A stretch of DNA of 64,000 nt, taken from contig JADJQN010000015.1 in NCBI GenBank assembly GCA_016712745.1, positions 868,001 through 932,000 of the forward strand, in the 5' to 3' direction. A program made the translations under genes and the position numbers. The notes below the pieces were generated by a model. That model had not been told where the DNA came from and did not search any database. It worked only from the letters and a program-made list of their open reading frames with translations. Origin of the DNA: Sandaracinaceae bacterium. Its GTDB lineage: Bacteria > Myxococcota_A > Polyangia > Polyangiales > JADJQN01. Below, piece by piece: positions 21,113-27,033 of the stretch. The number at the start of each line of letters is the position of its first letter. The first letter of the stretch is position 1.

Positions 21113-22263
21113 AGAAGAAGAAGAAGAAGCCAAAGAAGATCGGCGCCAAGCCTGCAGCAAAAGCTGCGCCGGTCGTCGTGCAGAAGTCGAAGACCGCCGC
21201 GAAGAATCCGAAGCGAGCGGGGCGCAAAGCGAAAGCCAAAGTTCGCAAGCCCGCGCGCATCCTGACGCCCGGTGTGCACATGGGTGCGCACGATATGGAG
21301 ACTTTCGCGGAAGCCGACATGCCCCGCTTCGAGGATCTCGCGCCGCCGCGAGTTCCCTCCTCGCCGTCGAGCGACCACGCAGTGCTCGAGCGCGAAGAAG
21401 ACGACTTCGAGGACATTACCGATCTTCGTACGACGAACTACTACGACCGCCAGTGGGGACGCGCGGCCTTACGCAGTCGTGCGGAGTCCGTGGACGATTT
21501 CGGACTCGATCCAATAGTCGTCGCGCGCATGCGCCCCTTGTTTGAGCTCGTCTACCGTAACTACTTTCGCGTCGAAACCGTCGGCGTTGAAAACATTCCT
21601 GCGGAAGGGCGCACACTGATTGTCGCTAACCACAGCGGCAGCACCTTCCCGTGGGATGGCGTGATGTTGAAGACGGCATTGCGTGCCGAGCATTCGAACA
21701 AGCGAGAGCTACGTTGGCTCGCCGAAGATTTCATCTTCCACATGCCCTTCCTAGGTTCGCTGATGAACCGCATTGGAGCTGTTCGTGCCTGCCAAGAGAA
21801 CGCCGAACGTCTGCTAACGCAGGACAAGCTCGTCGCTGTATTTCCCGAGGGCATTCAAGGCATCGGAAAGCACTACAAACAGCGCTATCAGCTTCAGCGC
21901 TTCGGTCGCGGCGGCTACATCAAGCTTGCGCTGCGTTCTGGCGCTCCGCTCATCCCGACCGCCGTCGTCGGGGCCGAAGAAACAAATCCACTTCTCTTCA
22001 AAGAGAGCTACTTCGCGAAAGCACTCGGCGTTCCGTACATTCCGGTTACGCCGACTTTCCCCTTGCTCGGCCCCCTCGGCCTGCTTCCACTCCCGACAAA
22101 GTGGCGCATCGTTTTCGGTGCGCCGATATCGCTCGAGGAGTACGGCCCCGAAGCGGCGAACGACGCAATCGTGGTCAACCGCCTCAACGAAAAAGTCCGG
22201 GCCACCCTGCAGACCATGATCGACGACTCCCTCGCCGCCCGCGGCTCCGTCCTCTTCGGCTAA
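21109..22263 (+). CDS. PlsC/LPLAT-family acyltransferase with a Lys-rich N-terminus
   Basis: The 384-residue protein begins with a run of lysines and KPAAKAA-like repeats over about 50 residues, resembling a histone H1-type tail, then an acidic linker. The acyltransferase domain starts near residue 145. It contains the catalytic block VANHSGSTFPWDGVM, where His and Asp play the HX(n)D role. Further on are the FPEG motif (VAVFPEGIQGIGK) and LIPTAVVGAEE. Such enzymes acylate lysophospholipids or related lipids at the membrane. It is translationally coupled to the epimerase-like gene. The basic tail is unusual and could bind nucleic acid or acidic membrane lipids. Confidence 0.85.
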   Translation: MKKKKKKPKKIGAKPAAKAAPVVVQKSKTAAKNPKRAGRKAKAKVRKPARILTPGVHMGAHDMETFAEADMPRFEDLAPPRVPSSPSSDHAVLEREEDDFEDITDLRTTNYYDRQWGRAALRSRAESVDDFGLDPIVVARMRPLFELVYRNYFRVETVGVENIPAEGRTLIVANHSGSTFPWDGVMLKTALRAEHSNKRELRWLAEDFIFHMPFLGSLMNRIGAVRACQENAERLLTQDKLVAVFPEGIQGIGKHYKQRYQLQRFGRGGYIKLALRSGAPLIPTAVVGAEETNPLLFKESYFAKALGVPYIPVTPTFPLLGPLGLLPLPTKWRIVFGAPISLEEYGPEAANDAIVVNRLNEKVRATLQTMIDDSLAARGSVLFG

Positions 22264-22276
22264 AGCGAGCGTTGTG

Positions 22277-22400
22277 TAAGTCATTGGAGATTGAGTTGAG
22301 CTGCGAGCGCGCCCGCAGACGACCGAGGGAGTGGGCTCTCGCCCATGACCGAGGGAGGCGAGGACGTAAGCCGCAGATCAGCTCAAGATCCGATGACTTA
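22277..22400. repeat. Long imperfect inverted repeat with internal direct repeats
   Basis: The arms at 22277-22305 and 22372-22400 match in about 24 of 29 positions as reverse complements. The right arm includes the stop codon of the FHA-GGDEF gene. Between the arms, GACCGAGGGAG occurs twice (22321-22331, 22347-22357) around a GTGGGC/GCCCAT stem. The element sits between convergent genes and would form a branched RNA hairpin in both directions. It may act as a bidirectional terminator or be a small palindromic mobile element. Confidence 0.7.
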
Positions 22401-23297
22401 GAAGCAGACTTTGTTGCGGCCGGTTTTTTTGGCGTCGTAGAGTTTTTCGTCGGCGATTTTTACGAGCTCTTCGCCGTCTTTCATCTTCGGATCCCATTGG
22501 GCGACGCCGAGGCTGATTGTGACGGGGATGCGTGAGCCTTCGAAACGGAAGTGCGTTTGCTCCACGAGCTCTCGCAACTTGCCGGCGAGCACAACGCCGC
22601 CTTCGAGCTCAATCTCTGGCAAAATAACGCCGAACTCTTCGCCGCCTGTGCGCGCGAGGGTATCGTCGCGACGGACCTTGTTGCGCATGATCGAGCCGAG
22701 CTGACGCAAGACCGCGTCGCCCGCGAGATGGCCGAGTGAATCGTTTACCGACTTGAACTTGTCGATATCAAACATGATGAGCGAAAAAGTTCGATCGTAG
22801 CGGCGGCAGCGCGAAGTTTCCTTCTCGAGCGCCTCCGTGAAGTAGCGGCGGTTGTGTACCTCGGTGAGACCGTCGACAGTCATCAACCGATAAATTTCTT
22901 CGTGGTACTGCACCTCGATGTTGCCACCGGAAATGAACTTGAAAATCGTGCGGCCAATCTTCACTTGATCGCCGTCGCGCAAATGGACTTCGCCCTCGGT
23001 CAGCTCGTCGTTGACGTAGGTGCCGTTGGTCGAACCCATATCTGAAACCGCGTGACGCTTGCGGTCGAAGACAATCTTCGCGTGATTGCGCGAGACGCTT
23101 TCCTGATCCACTTGCACATCGCACTTGGACGAACGCCCGATGATGGTGGTGGCGCCAGTGAGCGGCACGCGTCGTCCCATATCGTCGCCGTAGATCACGA
23201 TGAGACACGCATCGGTCCCCGCCTGCTTCTTGGGGGTCGCGGTGATCGTCGTTACGACGGTCTTATTCGGATTCGCCGAGAAATCGTCGTCGTCCAT
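22398..23297 (-). CDS. FHA-domain diguanylate cyclase
   Basis: The 299-residue protein combines a phosphothreonine-binding FHA domain with a GGDEF domain that makes cyclic di-GMP from GTP. FHA hallmarks are IGRSSKCD (53-60), SRNH (69-72) and GSTNGTY (88-94). The GGDEF domain starts near residue 140 (TVDGLTEVHNRRYF). It has FDIDKFKSVND (176-186) for metal binding and the active-site GGEEF at 218-222. An RxxD inhibitory site (RRDD, 209-212) lies exactly five residues before GGEEF, so product inhibition is expected. Activity is probably tuned by Ser/Thr kinase signalling through the FHA domain. It is transcribed divergently from the penicillin-binding protein gene. Confidence 0.93.
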   Translation of the reverse strand: MDDDDFSANPNKTVVTTITATPKKQAGTDACLIVIYGDDMGRRVPLTGATTIIGRSSKCDVQVDQESVSRNHAKIVFDRKRHAVSDMGSTNGTYVNDELTEGEVHLRDGDQVKIGRTIFKFISGGNIEVQYHEEIYRLMTVDGLTEVHNRRYFTEALEKETSRCRRYDRTFSLIMFDIDKFKSVNDSLGHLAGDAVLRQLGSIMRNKVRRDDTLARTGGEEFGVILPEIELEGGVVLAGKLRELVEQTHFRFEGSRIPVTISLGVAQWDPKMKDGEELVKIADEKLYDAKKTGRNKVCF

Positions 23298-23426
23298 GTC
23301 CGAGCCAACTCTAACCTAAGCGCAGTGTTTCCCGCAAAGCGTGCGGATAGGTCCTAAATTCAGGACAGCGAGGCCGGTTTTTTGACGCGTTTTTCGAGCA
23401 GCCTTACGTTTCCACACATCTTGCGT

Positions 23427-24752
23427 ATGCGTTCGCGTTCCATCTGGATGTTGGGTCTAGCCTCGGGGCTTGTAGGCGTCGTCGTCGCACTCGCGTCGGC
23501 CGATGGATTGCGCAGTGCGCCGGCCCGAAGGCCCCCGCAAGCTCATGCGCGTCGCACGGGTCCGGCCGTTGTGTCGCGTGAGCTGCTCCGTGGTTTCAAC
23601 CCACTTCAACATCATGTCGATGGCGAGCGGCTCGTTTCCGATTTGCCGAATGGCAATCACGTCGAGCTCACGCTGGATCCAGGGCTGCAAGCATTTACGG
23701 AAGACGTTCTCGAAGAGTACCGCGTTCCGTTTGGGGCGCTTGTTGCGATGGACCCGCACACGGGACGCGTGCTTGCGTATGTGAGTCACTCGAGCGCCAA
23801 TCCCAACGCCGGCGATTTGGTTCTTGATCCTACGCCCCCGACCGCGTCGGTCTTCAAGGTGATTACCGGTTCGGCGTTGATCGATTCGGGCCAGACGCCG
23901 TCAACGCGCGTTTGCTATGGAGGCGGGGAACATCGCCTATCGCTCAACGACATCACGGACAATCCGGCGCATCGCAACTGCGCCACGCTCGCTCAAGCGA
24001 TGGGCGGCAGCATCAACGCCATTTTCGCGAAGTTGTCCGACCAGCACCTGAACCCGGCAACACTTGAACGCTACGCCTCGGCCTTCGGCTTCGGTCAAAC
24101 GCTTCCCTTCGATTTCCCGACACGTCCGAGCCCGGCGGAAGTTCCTACCGAACGCCTCGAGTTTGCGCGCACGTCCGCTGGTTTCTGGCACATGCACATG
24201 TCGCCTCTTCACGCCGCACTGATTGGCGCGACGATCGCGAACGACGGCGTGATGCCGCGCGCGTTCATGGTCGAGCGCGTGATTGACAATGATCGCGGCA
24301 TCCTTGGCGTAGCCGCAGCGCCTTCGGCTTTTCGCTCGGTGATTCCGGCCGCAACCGCACGCACCGTGAATCAGATGATGCGCATGACCGTCACCGAAGG
24401 CACTTCGCGCCGCACATTCCACGACCCCGCAGGTCATCCCTTTCTGCCGGGCATCGAAATCGCGGGCAAGACGGGAACGCTCTCGGCCGAGAACCCCTAT
24501 CGCGGTTACACGTGGTGGGTCGGCTTTGCTCCGGCGGATCACCCGACCATCGCAGTCGCGGCGCTTATCGTGAACACGCCCAACTGGCGCATCAAGGCGA
24601 ACTTCCTCGCGCGTGAGGCTCTTCGTTACTATTTGGTCGAAGCGCCAGCCACGCGTGCGCGTGCAGCCGCGCGTGCAGCGGCAGCAGCGCCCGCGACGCC
24701 TGCAACGCCCGCTGCGCCTACCGTGCCCGCCACGCCTTCGCGCACAAACTAA
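23427..24752 (+). CDS. Class B-like penicillin-binding protein (transpeptidase domain)
   Basis: This is a D,D-transpeptidase-fold protein acting on peptidoglycan in the periplasm. I use ATG 23427 (441 residues); a TTG at 23382 would add 15 residues. One N-terminal membrane anchor (MLGLASGLVGVVVALASA) is followed by a short non-catalytic region. The active-site motifs are SVFK (141-144), SIN (195-197) and KTG (348-350, in AGKTGTLS). It is shorter than FtsI or PBP2 (about 580-630) because most of the N-terminal pedestal domain is missing. The last 35 residues are Ala/Pro/Thr-rich. It stands as a single gene, convergent with the SDR gene. Confidence 0.88.
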   Translation: MRSRSIWMLGLASGLVGVVVALASADGLRSAPARRPPQAHARRTGPAVVSRELLRGFNPLQHHVDGERLVSDLPNGNHVELTLDPGLQAFTEDVLEEYRVPFGALVAMDPHTGRVLAYVSHSSANPNAGDLVLDPTPPTASVFKVITGSALIDSGQTPSTRVCYGGGEHRLSLNDITDNPAHRNCATLAQAMGGSINAIFAKLSDQHLNPATLERYASAFGFGQTLPFDFPTRPSPAEVPTERLEFARTSAGFWHMHMSPLHAALIGATIANDGVMPRAFMVERVIDNDRGILGVAAAPSAFRSVIPAATARTVNQMMRMTVTEGTSRRTFHDPAGHPFLPGIEIAGKTGTLSAENPYRGYTWWVGFAPADHPTIAVAALIVNTPNWRIKANFLAREALRYYLVEAPATRARAAARAAAAAPATPATPAAPTVPATPSRTN

Positions 24753-24783
24753 TCGCGCGAGCTCGTTGTCGAGGGCGCGAGTT

Positions 24784-25566
24784 CTAGTGCGCCGTCAACC
24801 GGCGCGCGCCTGTCCATCGGAGCAGCGCGCGAATTAGTCCCGGCATGATCGCGTAGAGCCAAACGAACGAGCTCAGCATAAACGGGTAGGCAATCTGACG
24901 CCGCGGCCTCTTCGCGACCTTCACCAGTACGCTCGCGCATTCCTCGGGTGTGAGAGTACGAATCAGATTCGCGATGCCAGGAATCTTTTCCTCAGCGCCA
25001 GGATTGTTTGCGAAGTATGCGCTCGACACGCGCGCAAAGACCACGTGGCAACTGCGTACGCCTGTGCCCGCCAGATCCTGGTTGAGTGCTTCGTTCAGTC
25101 CGCGCAATGCCCATCGGCTCGCTGCATAGCCCGTGCACCCTGGCCACGCGAACAACGACACCGGTGAGCCGACGTGAATGACCACGCCGCTCTTCTTAGC
25201 GAGCATGGCATTCATGAAGGCGTGCGTTGCGTTGAAAGCTGCCAGGTACGGCGCTTGCGCCATCACGAGCGCCTCCGCCGGAGACGTATCCTCGACAAAC
25301 TTCCACTCACCGGCGCCCGCAGCGTTGATAAGCACATCGGGCGTTCCGTGCTCTCGCAACACGCGCTCTGCCATCGCGACGACGGCGCGCCCATCACTTG
25401 CGTCGCAGGCTTCGACGATGGCGTTCGCGCCGAGCGACGCGGCAAGTTCTTCAAGTTTCGTGCGTCCGCGTGCGACCAAAACGACCTTGTAACCGCTTGC
25501 AGCAAAGGTCCGCGCAGATGCGGCGCCGATCCCGCTCGATGCACCGGTGATGACAGCCAATCTCAT
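24784..25566 (-). CDS. Short-chain dehydrogenase/reductase
   Basis: The 260-residue protein starts at ATG 25566. An upstream in-frame extension consists only of the hexanucleotide array and is not taken as coding. The cofactor motif is TGASSGIG (7-14), with NAAG at 81-84. A basic residue after strand 2 (VARGRTK) suggests NADP preference. The catalytic region has Ser134 and Tyr147, but the usual YxxxK is YAASR, with Arg151 at the lysine position. The C-terminus is hydrophobic and basic (SFVWLYAIMPGLIRALLRW), consistent with membrane association as in steroid or lipid SDRs. The substrate is not predictable. Confidence 0.85.
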   Translation of the reverse strand: MRLAVITGASSGIGAASARTFAASGYKVVLVARGRTKLEELAASLGANAIVEACDASDGRAVVAMAERVLREHGTPDVLINAAGAGEWKFVEDTSPAEALVMAQAPYLAAFNATHAFMNAMLAKKSGVVIHVGSPVSLFAWPGCTGYAASRWALRGLNEALNQDLAGTGVRSCHVVFARVSSAYFANNPGAEEKIPGIANLIRTLTPEECASVLVKVAKRPRRQIAYPFMLSSFVWLYAIMPGLIRALLRWTGARRLTAH

Positions 25567-25581
25567 GGGGAAACGGTAACA

Positions 25582-25719
25582 CGGAGTCGGGTTCGGGTTC
25601 GGGTTCGGACTCGGACACGGACTCGGACACCGACTCGGCCACGGACTCGGACTCGGATTCGGATTCGGATTCGGACTCGGATTCGGATTCGGATTCGGAC
25701 ACGGACACGGACACGGATT
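25582..25719. repeat. Hexanucleotide array, 23 units of CGGAYW type
   Basis: Exactly 138 bases consist of 23 in-phase hexamers, mainly CGGATT, CGGACT and CGGACA, with a few CGGGTT and single variants. The array lies between the SDR start codon and the first hairpin of the four-helix-bundle island. It is open in all frames (Ser-Glu, Arg-Ile/Thr or Asn-Pro dipeptides), which creates spurious long frames. Related arrays are at 26203-26291 and 26987-27017. Confidence 0.9.
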
Positions 25720-25750
25720 TCGGGCGCTGGATCTTCTCGGCTTCGCCATC

Positions 25751-25873
25751 GTGTTTTGCGTGGTGTCAGGCCCCTGGGGTGAAAGAGTCATGCCAGCATT
25801 CGCTCTGCGCGCGATGGGTGCTGAGCTGGCATGCCTCTTTCACTTGAGGGGGGCATGACACCACGCAAAACAC
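25751..25873. repeat. Hairpin P1 covering the start of the first four-helix-bundle gene
   Basis: The outer arms 25751-25768 and 25856-25873 are perfect 18-bp reverse complements. The inner arms 25779-25797 and 25825-25843 match in 18 of 19 positions, around a 27-base loop. The ATG at 25855 and its GAGGGGGG ribosome-binding stretch lie at the junction of the inner and outer right arms. They face GGCCCC on the left side, so they would be paired in an mRNA that includes the whole element. The element has a homologous partner at 26621-26748. Confidence 0.9.
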
Positions 25874-26202
25874 TCAGGTCTCTTAGGGTTCTCGATCTAA
25901 CCATCGACGTCATTCGGTGCCTGGCACCTTTGATACGCGAGATTCGCAAATGCGACTCCGATCTCGCGGATCAAATACGTCGCGCGGCATCGAGCATCGC
26001 GCTCAATCTTGGCGAGGGAAATGCAAGCCTCGGGGGCAACCGCCGCAAGCACTTTCACTTCGCGCTCGGGTCCACGCGCGAAGTGCGCGGCGCGTTGCGA
26101 GTTGCCGAAGCGTGGGGCTACATCGCGAAGGCGAATGCGCTCGATGAGCAGCTCGACATCATCGGTGCGACGACATGGCGATTGATGCAATGTGGACCGT
26201 GA
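25855..26202 (+). CDS. Four-helix-bundle protein, 23S rRNA-intervening-sequence (S23) family, copy 1
   Basis: The 115-residue all-helical protein has the family signature LADQIRRAASSIALNLGEG (37-55), then GNRRKHFHFALGS (61-73) and REVRGALRVAEAW. The family (Pfam 23S_rRNA_IVP) was first seen inside 23S rRNA intervening sequences. Relatives include the Avd accessory protein of diversity-generating retroelements; stand-alone members have no established function. The ATG at 25855 is chosen because it aligns exactly with the start of copy 2; an ATG at 25831 would add 8 residues from the hairpin arm. The second hexanucleotide array begins directly after the stop codon. No rRNA, reverse transcriptase or template repeat is nearby. 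Confidence 0.85.
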   Translation: MTPRKTLRSLRVLDLTIDVIRCLAPLIREIRKCDSDLADQIRRAASSIALNLGEGNASLGGNRRKHFHFALGSTREVRGALRVAEAWGYIAKANALDEQLDIIGATTWRLMQCGP

Positions 26203-26291
26203 CGGACACGGATTCGGACACGGACACGGACACGGATTCGGGCACCGACACGAACTCGGACACGGACTCGGGATCGGATTCGGATTCGGAG
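26203..26291. repeat. Hexanucleotide array between the convergent four-helix-bundle genes
   Basis: About 14.5 units of the CGGACA/CGGATT/CGGACT type fill the gap between the two stop codons, starting at the base after the copy 1 stop. It is slightly more degenerate than the array at 25582 (CCGACA, CGAACT, CGGGAT variants). Confidence 0.85.
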
Positions 26292-26296
26292 CCCGC

Positions 26297-26641
26297 CTAT
26301 TTCGGATGAAGCAGGCGATAGGTCATCGCCGCAACGCGGTCGAGCTCGGCTTCGACGCGCGTTGCGCAGCGTGTGTAGTTCCAGATGCGCGCCATGCGAA
26401 GCGCAGCGCGGACTTCGTGCAGTGAGCCCATCGCGATGCGGAAGTGACGGGAGCGATTCCCATCGCGCACTCCGCTGCCCTCGGCAAGATTGAGCGCGAT
26501 GCTCGTTGCAGCGCGCTGAAGTTGGTCTGCAAGATTTCGATCGAAGCGCTTGATGTCGCGAACAACCGGTACAAGTTGCTCAGCGACGAGGTACATGACT
26601 TCGAGAGTATAAAATGGAGCTGCCGTTTCGCGTGTGGTCAT
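26297..26641 (-). CDS. Four-helix-bundle protein, S23 family, copy 2
   Basis: The 114-residue protein aligns with copy 1 without gaps, with roughly half of the residues identical. It shares LADQLQRAATSIALNLAEG (37-55), GNRSRHFRIAMGS (61-73) and HEVRAALRMARIW. The ATG at 26641 sits in the left arm of hairpin P2, exactly as in copy 1, behind a run of nine G residues on the coding strand. A GTG at 26653 is possible but less likely. The gene converges on copy 1. The divergence of the proteins, together with conservation of their flanking architecture, argues for two old copies of one element rather than a recent duplication. Confidence 0.85.
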   Translation of the reverse strand: MTTRETAAPFYTLEVMYLVAEQLVPVVRDIKRFDRNLADQLQRAATSIALNLAEGSGVRDGNRSRHFRIAMGSLHEVRAALRMARIWNYTRCATRVEAELDRVAAMTYRLLHPK

Positions 26642-26748
26642 GCCCCCCCCCACGTGAAAGGGTCATGCCAGCTCAGCACTCAATGAGCGCATCGCGAAAG
26701 CTGGCAGGAGCCTTTCACCTCCCGGGCCTGACCACACGCGAAACGGCA
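26621..26748. repeat. Hairpin P2 covering the start of the second four-helix-bundle gene
   Basis: The outer arms 26621-26640 and 26729-26748 are perfect 20-bp reverse complements. The inner arms 26654-26673 and 26699-26718 match in 18 of 20 positions around a 25-base loop. Relative to P1 the outer arms differ (GTTTCGCGTGTGGTCA versus GTTTTGCGTGGTGTCA), but both strands of the stem changed together. The GTGAAAG...GCCAGC inner arm is shared. The start codon position within the structure is the same. Confidence 0.9.
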
Positions 26749-26771
26749 GAACCGCGCACCGAAACGGACTC

Positions 26772-26837
26772 GGAAAAAGGGGACGTTCCCCTTTTTAGAA
26801 TCTCGAATCGGGAAAAAGGGGAACGTCCCCTTTTCCC
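26772..26837. repeat. REPIN-like pair of palindromes, copy 1
   Basis: Two REP-like units in opposite orientation, GGGGACGTTCCCC at 26779-26791 and GGGGAACGTCCCC at 26818-26830, each flanked by A5/T4-5. They are joined by TAGAATCTCGAATCGG. The same two-unit block recurs at 26884-26950. A short CGGACTCGG hexanucleotide remnant precedes it. Confidence 0.9.
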
Positions 26838-26883
26838 TCACTTCGCGCTACGGTCGTGATTCACGATGCCCGAAATCACCGCA

Positions 26884-26987
26884 GGGAAAAAGGGGACGTT
26901 CCCCTTTTTAGAATCTCGAATCGGGAAAAAGGGGAACGTCCCCTTTTCCCGGTCGAATCGGGAAAAAGGGGAACGTCCCCTTTTCCC
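26884..26987. repeat. REPIN-like pair, copy 2, plus a single unit
   Basis: The block 26884-26950 repeats the 26772-26837 pair almost exactly, including the TAGAATCTCGAATCGG connector. A fifth unit follows at 26960-26987 after GGTCGAATC. The 46 bases between copies (26838-26883) hold nothing recognisable. The array runs directly into the last hexanucleotide stretch. Confidence 0.9.
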
Positions 26988-27017
26988 GGACTCGGACTCG
27001 GACACCGACGCCGAATC
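26987..27017. repeat. Terminal hexanucleotide stretch
   Basis: Five units (CGGACT, CGGACT, CGGACA, CCGACG, CCGAAT) close the repeat island 17 bases before the metallophosphoesterase stop codon. Together with the CGGACTCGG remnant at 26766-26774, it suggests that the REPIN-like block was inserted into a former hexanucleotide array. Confidence 0.75.
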
Positions 27018-27033
27018 GTCCATCGCCATCATG

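Noticed and set aside
24753..24783. Terminator between the penicillin-binding protein and SDR genes
   Set aside because: The CTCG/CGAG stem has an internal mismatch loop and no U-tract, too weak to list.
25451..25782. Ser-Glu, Arg-Thr and Asn-Pro dipeptide proteins across the hexanucleotide array
   Set aside because: A 6-base repeat opens all frames; none has a ribosome site or a folded domain.
25855..26641. 23S rRNA intervening sequence or diversity-generating retroelement
   Set aside because: No rRNA sequence, reverse transcriptase or template/variable repeat pair is in the window.
26772..26987. CRISPR array
   Set aside because: Units are self-palindromic, unevenly spaced and lack unique spacers, and no cas gene is near.
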